Shown one piece after another: positions 1-10,262 of a stretch of 64,000 bases of DNA (positions are counted from its first letter, which is position 1; every line of letters begins with the position of its first letter). The notes below the pieces were generated by a model. The model had not been told where the DNA came from, ran no database searches, and saw only the letters and a list, made by a program, of their open reading frames with translations. Made by a program: the position numbers and the translations under genes. Location of the stretch: assembly GCA_964036045.1 (NCBI GenBank), contig OZ038381.1:65100242-65164241 (forward strand). The letters run 5' to 3'. The DNA is from Eutreptiella sp. 'Long Island Sound 2002' (lineage: Eukaryota > Euglenozoa > Euglenophyceae > Eutreptiales > Eutreptiaceae).

Positions 1-2
1 CT

Positions 3-815
3 AGATCCCTCCGCTACGAGGATCTATGCGTGCTACTCCTGGAGCTGGCGCTGGAGAAGGAGAGCGACCAGCACTTGAACAACTACCGTCCTGGTGGTGG
101 AGGTTCTGGGGGCCATGGCAAAGGGTACCAAGCGTCCCGACCTGGGCAGGGGACTACCCCCAAACACGCCCACGCCCGTATCATGGAGAACGTGAAGGAG
201 CTATTCTGGTGTGATGCCAGAGACGAGCAGGGCCACCTGCAGCACGCCCCTGACTGCGAGCAGCGAGACTGCTTCGTAGTCCAGGGGAAGCAGCAAGAGA
301 AGAACACCGGCGCCAAAGCGAAGCTGCCGGATCATTACCGGTGCACCATCACGTTTGCATTCTGCGGTAAGCGGAAGCACTACGAGGATGAGTGCTACCA
401 TAAGCAAAGCCTATCGGCGAAGCTTAAGGGTGAAGATCCTGGCAAAGGCTCAGGCAAAGGTGGAGGCAAAGGCAAAGGCAACGACTCCGGCAAGGGCAAG
501 TCGAAAGGACGTGGTCAAGGGCAAGACAAGGGTCAAGGTGGACGAGGAGGAGGCGCTAACCGCCAGCCCGACAACAAGAACAAGGACAAGAACGGAGGCA
601 ACCCCAACCCTAATCCAGGGGGGAACTCCGAGCCCTCTGGAGGACAGTCTGGTCCTACCACACGCTCACAAACGCAGGCCCAGCAACAACAAGGAGCCAA
701 GTGTGAGCATGAAGGTGGTGATGACGGCAACGCTAAGAAGAGGAGCCGTTTCATGAGGATGGCCCGCAAATTGCGGAACAAGGGGTTCGAGGTGACCTGT
801 CCCGTGGAGTTCTGA
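3..815 (+). CDS. gag: gag polyprotein, 5' partial, with defective CCHC knuckle
   Basis: The frame is already open at the window edge and ends at TGA 813-815. Order seen: the end of a capsid-like region, a zinc-knuckle-like segment around 342-395, then a long Gly/Lys/Gln-rich basic tail typical of a nucleic-acid-binding nucleocapsid. The knuckle keeps C-x4-H-x4-C, but the position three residues before its first retained Cys is Phe (TTT, 354-356). The nearest upstream Cys is six residues away, so the usual C-x2-C spacing is lost. Gag would package the element RNA in cytoplasmic particles. The protease frame opens at 737 in the -1 frame and overlaps gag by 79 bases. Confidence 0.8.
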   Translation, partial: RSLRYEDLCVLLLELALEKESDQHLNNYRPGGGGSGGHGKGYQASRPGQGTTPKHAHARIMENVKELFWCDARDEQGHLQHAPDCEQRDCFVVQGKQQEKNTGAKAKLPDHYRCTITFAFCGKRKHYEDECYHKQSLSAKLKGEDPGKGSGKGGGKGKGNDSGKGKSKGRGQGQDKGQGGRGGGANRQPDNKNKDKNGGNPNPNPGGNSEPSGGQSGPTTRSQTQAQQQQGAKCEHEGGDDGNAKKRSRFMRMARKLRNKGFEVTCPVEF

Positions 816-1442
816 CGGGGACGCTCTGGTGGCACCCAAGACCTGGTGTTTCTGGTACGTATCCGACTAGGGGACGCGAATACCTGGGGGTATTGGACAC
901 TGGCGCTACCATATCTATAGTGGCCAAGAAAATTTTACCTTGTGGGAGCCTGAAGAACACCATGACCACCGCGGCTATACGCATGGGGGATGGACATGTG
1001 GTGCACAGCTGCGGGGACTGTGAAGTGGAGGTACCTATGGGCTCCCGGACTATCGCCCATCGGTTCCATGTGATGGACACTGAGGCCTTTGACTTTGTAC
1101 TGGGGACTGACTTCTTCGTACAGCACTCCCAGATACAATCCCTGACGCTGCAAGCGCCCTACATCCTCTACCTGGACCACGGCAGTGGCAGAGAGTCTGT
1201 GCCACTGGAGCAGTCGGAACATACCTCGAGTTACCTGAGACTATCGAAGGAGGAGCCCTCGAACATGATGGCGGCCTCGAAAACTGAGGACTATCAACTA
1301 TTGGGGGAAGTCCTAGACCAAGGTCTGAAGGAGTTGGGTTACTCTCGAGAAGACCTGAGTGTGGAGTTGTTCGCCAGCGACAAGCAGCATGTACCGGACC
1401 TTTACTGCAGCAAGGGGAAGAACTGCAGGTACAAATTTTACT
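737..1442 (+). pseudogene. aspartic protease region of pol, cut by an insertion
   Basis: The -1 frame relative to gag is open from 737, after a TAA at 734. The retroviral-type aspartic protease active site D-T-G-A lies at about 896-907. A hydrophobic stretch ending V-L-G-T-D-F at about 1096-1113 matches the flap/C-terminal part of the pepsin-like fold. A linker follows until the insertion point after 1442; beyond it the frame reaches a stop at 1445. The protease would cut Gag-Pol inside the particle. No ATG suits independent initiation, so synthesis by -1 frameshifting from gag is inferred. I found no canonical slippery heptamer in the overlap. Confidence 0.75.
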
Positions 1443-1740
1443 CTTAAGACGTCACAAAATTTATCAGTGCGGAACAGTACGGAGAAAAAGATACACACTG
1501 AAATAGTATGTACAATGTACTGAAGTAACTGATGGGCTTTGGAGGCCCGAGTGTGGATGTGGAGAGATATGAGGCGAATAGCATAGTAGTTGGAATAGAA
1601 AATGGGGAGTGCTTGGCTTTCTTAAGGCCACTGGGCCACCAGGGTGCACCCAGGATAAGCAGCGTAGCTGCAGAGATTTGAGTTAATGACAGACGATGGT
1701 GGCGTGGTAAAATTGATTGATGGGTTGATAGTTTATTTCT

Positions 1741-1885
1741 GAACAAGATGTGTACTTGGTGTGTACCTGGTGTGCATCTGGTGTGTACCTGGTGCGTATG
1801 TTGTGGACTTGGTGTGTACCAGTGTATGTGGTGTGTACTTTATGTACCTGGTGTACACCTGGCGTGCAGCCGTTGCCTACCCGAT
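1741..1885. repeat. GT-rich minisatellite
   Basis: About a dozen imperfect copies of an 11-base unit close to TGGTGTGTACC lie head to tail. They lie inside the insertion, on the 3' side of its - strand reading frame. Confidence 0.75.
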
Positions 1886-2055
1886 GTACCACCGGCGTAG
1901 ACCTGGTGCGGGTGTGTCAGTTGTGAGGTATAGATTTTGAGTGTGAAAAGACATAATGTGAAGTGATCATGGAAGTACCTTTGTGGACTGCATCTCCACT
2001 CTGTTTTTGAAGACCACCTGTAGTTTCACCCCTAGGGGAAAAGCCACACTATAGT

Positions 2056-2205
2056 TTTCAAATGAAATACAGAGGGCAAAGCAAACTGACATAAGATGAA
2101 AAACTCATTATATAATCAGTCTCAATGTGATTTCAAATGAAATACAGAGGGCAAAGCAAACTGACATAAGATGAAAAATTCATTATATAATCAGTCTCAC
2201 TGTGA
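2056..2205. repeat. 75-bp tandem duplication
   Basis: Two adjacent copies, 2056-2130 and 2131-2205, differ at only two positions. The high identity suggests a recent duplication inside the insertion. Confidence 0.9.
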
Positions 2206-2451
2206 TTGAGTTGCAGAAGACAAAGTCATTTCACAACATGGAGTATTAGATGGATAACCAACATACTTGTGTGAGCTGGTGTGTGTGGTGAAAAATTCAC
2301 TGCGGCAAATTGGCAACTCAAGCCACAGCATACATAATCTGACACAAAGGTAGTTGTATTTGCACCTAGAGAAGGCATGCTGCGAGGCCCTTTTGCAAAA
2401 ATAGGCCGTTGCTGACTGGGTCAAAATTTACATCAGTAAATGAGAGATTAT

Positions 2452-3642
2452 TCATGATGTGGAGAGGTCTTCTGACCAGTAATAACAGTTACCGGTGTTA
2501 CATGGTTTCATATATCTGAGTTGAATCAGAAGGTCGGTCTCTTCCTTGATTGGACTCTCGTCGACTTCTGCATCCGTTAGCCTTCGATGAAATAAGGTGT
2601 ACGTGTCCACCTCCGCTTCGCTGCAGAGATGGTAGTCTCCTAAGTCGTCCTCAAACCAACTCACTGATGTGCGTTCGTCACCGAGATCGGATACTTTGGT
2701 GTCTCCTTCGTGTGGTTTTGTGGTTGGCGTCGAGTGAGAGGCCTCGGGCTGTTTCAGAGTATTGAGTGCTGGCCGCGACTTGTTTTTAGTCGGTGTGGCG
2801 AGTTGAGGCGCGCTCAAAATGGCTGCGCTAGCGTCCCAGACGTTCAAGGGAGGGCCTGCTAGGCTGTGTTGATGAATTGTCGGACCAATTTAGGCGCGCG
2901 TCCTGCAATTTCGAGCTCCTTTCTTAGCACCGAACTTCCGAGCGTACTTGTTACTGCGTTGGTCTCGATGTATTCTTTGAACGCAGTGTGTACTCATTTG
3001 TGTGGTCGTAGCTTCTCCTTCTTTCGCTGCGGTACGATGTTTACCACTCCGAATTGTCTTGTTTGCTGTCCGTGTGTCCCATGCCGACGATGTCAACCGT
3101 TTGGCGCTTTGAGTGTTCAGCACAGAAAACGGGTTTGCTGTTGCGAAGGCGGATTCCGTGATTCGAGTATTTTGTTGCCTCCTTGTGCTCACCGGCGCGA
3201 AAGTGTTGGACTCCTTGTCGTGATTTGCTTTGATACTGAGTGAAGGACAGGAAGTAAACCGTGGCGACGAAGTGGAAAATGATTTGCGCGTCCTTGTACT
3301 CGGCACTGCTTGTTTAGTGTCAGGGTGCTCCTTTTGTGTTGACGGCGTTTCTGTAACGGTTGCCGCCAAGCTCTTGTCGTTGTCCTGGGAGCGATCGTCT
3401 GGAGACTCATTCTTGACTGAAGAGGCGACAGCAGCGGTGTGACAGTGCGAGGCAGTTATAGTAGACACTGACAGTCGTTGGAGTCGTTGTACAGGCACTC
3501 TGGGAAAACGCGATGAGTTCTTCAAAAGCGTTGCTGTGGTTTGTTCTTGCTTGAGATACAGTTGCAGTTGCTGTATTGCTTGCAGTAGCGTTTGACAGGC
3601 CACAGAAAGTTGCGCAGCTGCGGCTTCGTGTAGCAGCACCAT
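2452..3642 (-). CDS. Unrecognised Ser/Thr-rich protein carried by the insertion, one in-frame TAA
   Basis: I do not recognise the family. From an ATG at 3642 one frame runs to a TGA at 2452, broken only by TAA at 2890-2892; the 5' part is 250 codons and the 3' part about 145. The N-terminus (about residues 5-45) is Ala/Leu/Gln-rich and could form a helix. The middle is Ser/Thr/Lys/Arg-rich and disordered in character, and the C-terminus is acidic with Trp and Tyr. No zinc finger, DDE or RT motif is visible. Either the gene is broken, a short intron removes the TAA (a possible acceptor lies near 2860), or TAA is read through. It is transcribed opposite to the host retrotransposon. Confidence 0.4.
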
Positions 3643-3803
3643 TTGCCGCTTGCGATATTCTGTACTGGTAAGTACTGAGGCTGGAAGCTTCGTTCAGGCA
3701 GCTGGCGAATTGGGATCAGCGGCTGCAGTTTTTCTGGACTTGCCCAGGTCCCTGCATTAGAAAATTGCTGAAATCAAAAAAAAATAGACACTCAGAAAGT
3801 GTA

Positions 3804-5987
3804 AGGTACAAATTTTACTGGCCCTCTTTCCGGATGGCCTACGGGAACCCTAGGTTCAGTGAACTGGGGAAGGTGCTGACCAAGGTGGCCTTGGAACGTT
3901 CCCGTATGGTCCTGTGTTCCCCCGATTGGGGAGCCCATGGGAGCAAAGAGTACTGGTGAAACCTCCTGGACAGGCTGACTATCAGCTCTGTTCGTTTGCC
4001 TGATGAGGCCATCTACGTGCCTCTGGGACGCAAGACGCCTATTGGGAAGCCCGGATGGGGGAGTATGCTTAGCGTGCTGGACAGAGGTCTTACCTCCATT
4101 CCCTGGGAGGATCTGGACCCGACTCTGGTCCAGGCTATACAACGAGAAAGCGATGGACTCGCCTTGGGTGACTTGAAGGATCGCCTACGACCTCAAGATG
4201 CTGTTGAGACTACACCCGGAGGAGATGAGTACGTCGTGACTGACACCAACGCCCCCAACTCTCCCTGTCATGTACCTGTTCCTGATGGGGTCTCTGAGTG
4301 TGGACTATCTGAGCTACCTAGCTCTATCCACTCAGATGACGAGACTGAGCACGACGCCTTCTTCGTGCAGACCTGTGTGGAGGAAGTGGAGAACGCCGAG
4401 TACGTCGCCCCACTGAAACCTCTACTCTCCATGTGGGTGGAAGACCCCGTGGACGAGGAGCTGGACCCTCGATCCAGGCTCAGGGAGTATGTGGATTCCA
4501 AGAGGAAGTTGGTGGCCAAAAAGCTATGCTACGCGAAGCCTATTCGCAGCTCATGGCCACTGAAGCAAGGACGTATGAGAGACCTATCCCAATTGAAGGA
4601 GGACCTCGAACAGAAGATCACCACCTGGCAAAGGGAGGTAGATCTTAAGCTCATGAAGAGCGTGTGGGGCGCCCATGTGAGGACCCCAGAGGAGGACGAC
4701 CTCTCGGAGGAATGTGTATGTGAACCCCCTCAAGCGTGCCTATGTTGCCATCGTCCACCGGAGATGGTTGAACAAGACCTTCTGTATGCCTACCAAGGGC
4801 TGAAGGACACTACCACGGGCAAAGAGTCGGTGGAGGACCACCTCCCGACGTCTATTACTCAGGGGGCAAGCAACTTACACTCTGACGAGGACATGGAGGA
4901 CAAGATCAAGATATTGGACCCGCGGGTACAGAAGCTTATAAGGACCTATCTGGAGGTGTTCGGAGAACTACCCCCTCCAGCCTCATGTGACAAGCTGGTA
5001 CGGATGGACCTCAAGCTCAAACCCGAGTTCGTGGGTCACAAGATCCGGAGGAGACCCTATCCAGCTCCTAAAGAGCAGGCCGACGAGATTGAGCGACAGA
5101 TACAAGAATGTATCGACGCTGGCCTAGTCCTGGAGTACAAGGACGGGGACTACCCCGTACACTGCAGCCCCTGTCTCCTGGTGGCTAAACCTGGGTCTAC
5201 AGCCAAACGGCTGGTAGTGGACTACGGAGAGCTGAACAAGAAGACGCTGAACCACTCAGGGTCCATTCCCAATATGGAGTCTACCCTGGACAAGATAGCC
5301 TCCTGCCGCTACAAGACCAAGATGGACAAAAGGAGCGGATTCTGGCAAGTGGACCTGACGCCTAACGCACAGGAACTACTGGCCTTCATCACCCCTCAGG
5401 GGAGGGTGTTCAAGTGGAAGGTCATGCCGTTTGGCGTGGCTAACGCACCCGCTCTATTCCAAGAGCTGATGAACAAGATCTTGTCCATCCTACGAAGGAG
5501 ACCTAAGGTGCAGGAGCTCATATCCCGTGGTGCCCAGATGGAGGCTCACATCGACGATGTATGCCTCGGGACCAATACCCAGGAGGATCACCTAATCCTC
5601 TTGGGTGAGTTCTTTGCGGTCTGCCAGGAGAACCACACACGACTCAAGCTGGAGAAGTGTGAGTTCATGCAGGAGACCATGCAGTACCTGGGGTTTGATG
5701 TTGGCTATGGGTGGTGGACCCCAGCGGCCTCTAAGGCCAAACCCCTGATGGATGCCAAGGTACGACACGAAGACCCCAAGAAAGGACTTCATGATGTACG
5801 CAGTTTCATTGGGGCGTGCAACTTCTATCGCCGCCACATCAAGAACTTCACCTACACAAGCGCCGTTCCGACGGACTTGATCAAGAAGAGTACTACTTGG
5901 CGCTGGGGCCCACAAGAGCAACAAGCGTTTGACGAGCTCAAAGACAAGGTAGCCAACGCTAAGTGCTTGGGCGTGCCTAGGGCATAA
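3804..5987 (+). pseudogene. pol: Pol: linker and reverse transcriptase
   Basis: The frame resumes right after the insertion, meets TGA at 3957-3959, then stays open in the same frame to TAA at 5985-5987. A charged linker of about 340 residues precedes the RT domain (about 5030-5900). RT landmarks seen: the catalytic Asp at 5324-5326 in an M-D-K-R-S-G-F-W segment, the M-P-F-G-V-A-N-A-P segment at about 5424-5450, and the catalytic pair in A-H-I-D-D-V (Asp codons 5553-5558). A thumb/connection region follows. This enzyme copies element RNA to DNA in the particle. The catalytic residues are intact; loss of function comes from the stops and the upstream insertion. Confidence 0.9.
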
Positions 5988-6205
5988 GGGGAGATTATCC
6001 TGGTGACCGACGCCAGCAATGTGGGCGGTGGTGGAACGTTGTTCCAATGGCAAGCACTAGAGAAGGAGGAGTTCGACTCGGCCATTTCCCAATGGGGGAC
6101 GGAAGGTCTCAACCGAGATGGAACCCACAAGGACAGATACCCTGACGACAAGTGGGTCCTAGTACCTCTGGGCCACTGGAACTGGAAGTGGAACCAGGCC
6201 AGGGG
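5988..6205 (+). pseudogene. Pol: RNase H, first part
   Basis: This is the same frame as the RT, continuing after the TAA at 5985. A V-T-D-A-S segment at about 6003-6017, followed by G-G-G-G, is the first catalytic Asp region of a Ty3-type RNase H, which removes the RNA strand of the hybrid. The frame is lost at a run of four G at 6202-6205; reading resumes sensibly only in the frame that would follow if one more G were present. Confidence 0.75.
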
Positions 6206-7282
6206 AACTACTCCACCTATGAGCAGGAATTGCTCGCGGGTATGCTGGTGCTATCCTCACAAGCACGACTGTTGGGGAGTAACCCTGTGGTCTGGCTGTG
6301 CGACCAAGAACCGGTCCGCAGTTTCCAGAAGGGTCCCCCACCTGAGAAGGCCAAGCTACGGCGCTGGTGGACCTACCTCAGTCAACTACGGCTGACGGTA
6401 CACCATATCCAGGGAGTGAAGAACGAGTATGCCGACTACATCAGCCGCAACAACTTCGACGCCCTGATTGGTGCCTGGTCTGAAGCGCTGGCTAAGGAGG
6501 CGTTCAGCCGTATGGACGTCCACTTGGACCTCAACATGACGATGATACGCCCCCTGGATGGACTCCAACAATCGGAGTACCTGAAGGAGTTTGGGGATAT
6601 CTACAAGCGCCTGGAGAAACGCCTTGAACCCCTCCTGGTCAACCAAGACCATTGGAAGAGGGACAAGAGCTACCTCTGGCACGAGGACCGTATTGTGGTG
6701 CCTAGTGACAGAGTCCGAGCACTGCTGAAGTGGACCCATGAGTCCAGCGGTCATGTGGGTGCTGACCGTACCCTGAGGCTGTTCAAGCAGTGGTTCCACA
6801 CTACGTGGACTGGCGACCAACTGCGGAAAACCCTCCGGCCTATCGTGGACAAGTGCCCGTGCAGGTCCTGTAAACCAGGGGATATCAGGGACAGAGGTCT
6901 CTACTCGACCCTGCCCATCTCTCACTGTGCTAACAGTGTTCTATACGTGGACTACACGGAGATGCCGAAGTCCGGGGGCTATGACTTCGCCCTCGTGGTA
7001 ACCTGTGGGTTGACCAGGTTTACCAGGGTGTTCCCATGTACCAAGCACATTACCGGGGAGGAGACTATCAAGATACTCCTGGAGGAGTGGTTTTGTGTCT
7101 ATCGGGCGCCCAAGGAGATCGACTCCGATGAGGACGTGCGAGTACGCTCAGATACTGGCTGGTACAAGAGGGTCCTGAGATCCCTCAATGTCCAGGTGTC
7201 TACGGGGATTCCCTACTCTCACACGAGCAACCCCCTATGTGAGCGACAGATCCGCGTCCTGAAGGAGAACGTACGGATATAG
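6206..7282 (+). pseudogene. Pol: rest of RNase H and integrase core
   Basis: This is the pol frame after the 1-base shift. RNase H continues to about 6400 and includes a T-Y-E-Q-E-L motif. An integrase follows: an H-H-C-C zinc-binding segment with its His pair near 6737-6760 and C-P-C-R-S-C near 6855-6872, then the catalytic core with Asp in V-D-Y-T (about 6950), Asp in R-S-D-T-G-W (about 7150) and Glu in C-E-R-Q (about 7240). This D,D,E enzyme joins element ends to host DNA. A TAG at 7280-7282 interrupts the core just after the catalytic Glu; the frame continues beyond it without a shift. Confidence 0.88.
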
Positions 7283-8122
7283 TGCAAAACTGAACGCACC
7301 AGAGACTGGGTGAGACTACTCCCCGTCATATCCTTGATGATGAACTCCCAAGAGAGTTCAGCTACTGGCTACTCGCCCCATGAGCTATTCCTGGGGCGCC
7401 CGGCATGGTTCCTACATGCCCCCTATCCAGAGGACACCCATTCTTCTGTGGGTGAATGGGTCCAAGAGCAACAAGCGAAGGTGGACAAGGCCAAGGCAAT
7501 GCTCCAGAGAGTGAGGGAGCGTCAGTGGAACAAGAAGAACAAGCACCGAGTACCGGCCACCTACCAAGAGGGGGACCGGGTGCTGGTGCACCACAGTCGA
7601 CTACCCGCCTGGCCACGCTCTACCAGCGATGACCCATACTTCGGGCCGTACAAGATTCTATCAGTGGATGGACACCGTATCACCGTGCGGTGTTCTCCCC
7701 GTCTAGGGGGGACCCTAGTGTGCGCTGCTCAACACCTGAAGCGCTACTATGATCCTGAAGACCTCTGGGGGGAGGAGTGGGAGCTGAACGACGAGGAAAT
7801 CGCCGCTCTGGACCTACAAGGGGCTGCCAGCCCTATGGAAGTTGAAGTTGAACTCCCCGACATGAACGCCGAGGAGATGGCTAAGGAGGGCTTCTACCTG
7901 GTGAAGTCTGTCCTACGCCACCGCTATCGCCAGGGTTGGCGCTTCCTCACCCTCTGGGAAGGGTTTGGAGTCGAAGAGGCCACCTGGGAGCCCTTCTCTG
8001 CATTTGTTCTACCTGAGGGACGCCTAAACTCAGTCCTGGTTGACTACTTGTCCCAGAACAACCTTGGTGAGTTGTTGAGGCTCGCTGAGGCGCTTGCCTC
8101 CAAGACTAAAGCTAGGGACTGA
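7283..8122 (+). pseudogene. Pol: integrase C-terminus with GPY/F module and chromodomain
   Basis: The same frame follows the TAG at 7280 and ends at TGA 8120-8122. A Y-F-G-P-Y-K-I motif near 7640-7660 is the GPY/F module that defines this integrase branch. About 7885-8065 reads as a chromodomain-like fold: a V-x-S-V-L-R-H-R segment, a W-R-F-L-T-L-W-E-G-F segment and an A-T-W-E-P segment, close to the W-E-x3-N/D region of chromodomains. Chromodomains on such integrases steer insertion to marked chromatin. There are no internal lesions here. Confidence 0.85.
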
Positions 8123-9450
8123 ACCTTACCCTTACCTGCCAAAGCGTATGTGTGAGTGTGCTATTCCTAAGGTCCTGAGAGCAAGCCGCAGAAGTGGTGT
8201 CCTAATTATACCCAGGTCTGCACGCTTGCTAAACCTGGAGGGTTGGCTTATTGATGCCACGGGGTACGCCCCGGGTCTCCCCTCCCCTAAGCGCCCAATT
8301 TCTGTGCTGGCGCAAAACCTTTGGGGAATACCCAGCGTACTAATCCAGGTATTGTTTTCCCTACCTATCTGTCTACTACAGGGAGGGGTGGCCAAAAGCT
8401 ATGAAGGCATGAAAACGCCGTTTTGCTAAATGGCCAAAACACTGACCTAACCACTGCCACAGCCCACCAACCCTGCTAAAATTGCAGGAAACGGGTGGGA
8501 CAGTGACACACGCACTACAGGTCCTACACACCCTACAGTGGCACCATCCTGGCGGGCGAGCACTGGGGCAACTGGCTCAAGCCCCCACGCAGGACTACCA
8601 CTCCTACACGCACACTCTACTTGGTGTTGTTGAAGAACATGTCGTGGGTCCTAGCGACCCTCCTGTGAAGATGACAAGAGAACACAGCGCTACTAAGCAA
8701 CTGTGGCCTAACAGGGGACGCCACAACGCGTTTCCCCTGCTAGGGCTTGGAGGGAAGAGGTGCTCTTGCGTGCACGGCGCAGATGTCGATGGAGTCGGAC
8801 TCCCTGCTCTGCCACAGGCAGAGGGGAGTTACTTGTTTGTGTGATCTGCGCCCTTGTTTAGCAGGGCATGAAAAAAATGGTATGCTGCTGCACCAATCAC
8901 CCTACCTGCCCACCTGTAAAGCAAAGGCAAATGAAGGGGTGTTTGCGGCGGAGGAACCAAGCCACTCTCCACGTATTATACGCTTCTCAGAGTGACCTAT
9001 AATACACTGGCCGCAAACACGCTGAAGAATCAGCTACCCCTGTCAAGCAAGCAAGCGTTAAGGGACTCCTCAGGTTCTCTTAAAGAACGTACCGAGGAGC
9101 CCCTGGGTAGCCTAAACAAGGTTTACCGTGCGCACTTCGCGTGGCCTACCCTTTAATGCGTGTGTGAATGCGTGAGCATGCACTTGTATCGTGGGCACAC
9201 CTGCCCATCTGAACCTTAATCACGAACTCCACCAGGGGGTGGCCCCGCCTGGGCTTACTCACTTTACTTACCGCTGGAGAGAGAGAGAGCAAGTGAGGGG
9301 CGAACGCGAACAACGTTGCTATGCACGTGTGTGTATGTCTAATCACCCTGATCTGACCTCTAATCATCTGCAATCTTTCTAATCAATCCCTCTATCGCGT
9401 CCTATCGTTGTTAGCGCTGCTACAAGACTCGTTCACGGAGACACGAGACG
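8123..9450 (+). other. Retrotransposon 3' untranslated region and probable 3' LTR
   Basis: There is no coding potential. A purine-rich run GGGAGGGGTGG at 8381-8391, directly followed by TGGCC, is a candidate polypurine tract and LTR start. A TATA-like CTATAATA at about 8997-9005 would suit an LTR promoter, and a (GA)n run lies at 9276-9289. The LTR end cannot be fixed because the 5' LTR is outside the window. Boundaries are guesses. Confidence 0.3.
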
Positions 9451-9709
9451 AGCAATGTGTATGCGGCATACGAGACGAGCATACCTGTAATTTATACCTG
9501 ATTCATTGAAGTCTTTTCGTTCATTTTCGAATTCTTGAATTTTTGATTCTTCCAATAGTGTGGGTGGAATCTGTATGTTTATTTATTGATGTGTGTCTCG
9601 TCATTTTCAAGACTACGTGAGACATACGTTTATAGTTCCATTATTTCTTCATTTTCCGGCGCTTCGCTAGGAGCCGCTCCTGCGCGCCGCCTTTTTATGC
9701 GTATGAATT

Positions 9710-9730
9710 TCTAGATTTAAAAAATCTAGA
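9710..9730. other. 9-bp perfect inverted repeat
   Basis: TCTAGATTT (9710-9718) and AAATCTAGA (9722-9730) flank a 3-base A-rich spacer and could form a hairpin. The surrounding 9451-9795 is AT-rich with nothing else recognised. Confidence 0.6.
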
Positions 9731-9815
9731 GATGACTATAATTTTTATAAAAATGTGCTTCTGATGCACAATTAAATTCTGCTCAGGTGTGTTGTTTCAG
9801 AAAAATTCTAGGCCG

Positions 9816-10262
9816 TCATTTGACAGATTTTGATGTCGTCGCTTCGTTTTTGCGTGGATTCGTCCATAATTCTCCCATTCCTGCCTCTGCAGATACCCAC
9901 GCGCAGCTTCGCTGAGTAGGCCGTGTTCGGGCCGAAACGCAGCAGCCTGGAGAGACTGAGCAGAACCCAAGACCCCACCAAGGGGCAAATAAATTTTTCT
10001 CACGACTCCCTTCGCCCTTAGACAGGTCACAGGTCGCCAGCAGGTTTACGAGAACCCATGCGAGTGTGTATATTGTGTCTTGCGTTGGGTTTGTGTCGCG
10101 ATGCGTCTTGGAGGGAGGGATGTACATGCACATGTTTTGGCATGCTCCCAAACTAACCCAATTAAGCCACAGGAGCCCCGGCAGCGCCATGAGCGCTGAG
10201 TCTTCTGTAGGAAATGTTACAAACAGAGCAGCAAAAGAGCGCCAGCCATGGTGAGCGCCCAT
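9816..10262 (-). CDS. Hypothetical open frame, 148 codons
   Basis: I do not recognise it. An ATG at 10262 opens a frame to TGA at 9816. Composition is mixed, with several Trp and Cys, a hydrophobic stretch near residues 20-40 and a Lys/Arg-rich C-terminus. No motif or signal peptide is evident. It lies alone between the retrotransposon end and a tRNA-like sequence. It could be a chance frame. Confidence 0.25.
   Translation of the reverse strand: MGAHHGWRSFAALFVTFPTEDSALMALPGLLWLNWVSLGACQNMCMYIPPSKTHRDTNPTQDTIYTLAWVLVNLLATCDLSKGEGSREKNLFAPWWGLGFCSVSPGCCVSARTRPTQRSCAWVSAEAGMGELWTNPRKNEATTSKSVK

Larger units (their letters stand above)
1443..3819. mobile_element. 2.36-kb insertion in pol flanked by a 16-bp direct repeat
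   Basis: The same 16 bases, AGGTACAAATTTTACT, end the left pol piece (1427-1442) and begin the right pol piece (3804-3819). The pol frame continues sensibly if the intervening block is skipped, so this is an insertion with a target-site duplication. Between the copies lie a minisatellite, a 75-bp tandem duplication and a long - strand open frame. I see no terminal inverted repeats and no reverse transcriptase or transposase motif. A run of nine A lies about 20 bases inside the right end. A 16-bp duplication fits target-primed reverse transcription or an unusual DNA transposon; the class is unresolved. Confidence 0.8.
1..8122 (+). mobile_element. Ty3/gypsy chromovirus, 5'-incomplete and inactive
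   Basis: A long terminal repeat retrotransposon of the chromodomain-bearing Ty3/gypsy type. Domain order on the + strand is gag, aspartic protease, reverse transcriptase, RNase H, integrase, GPY/F module, chromodomain, which is the Ty3/gypsy order (RT before integrase). The 5' LTR, primer-binding site and gag start lie left of the window. The copy cannot be autonomous: gag's zinc knuckle lacks a cysteine, a 2.36-kb insertion splits pol after position 1442, in-frame stops lie at 3957, 5985 and 7280, and one base appears to be missing in the G run at 6202-6205. Outside these lesions the frame is well preserved, so insertion is probably not ancient. Confidence 0.93.

Noticed and set aside
1443-3803. 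Terminal inverted repeats for the insertion
   Set aside because: The two ends, compared in inverse orientation, share no more than chance matches.
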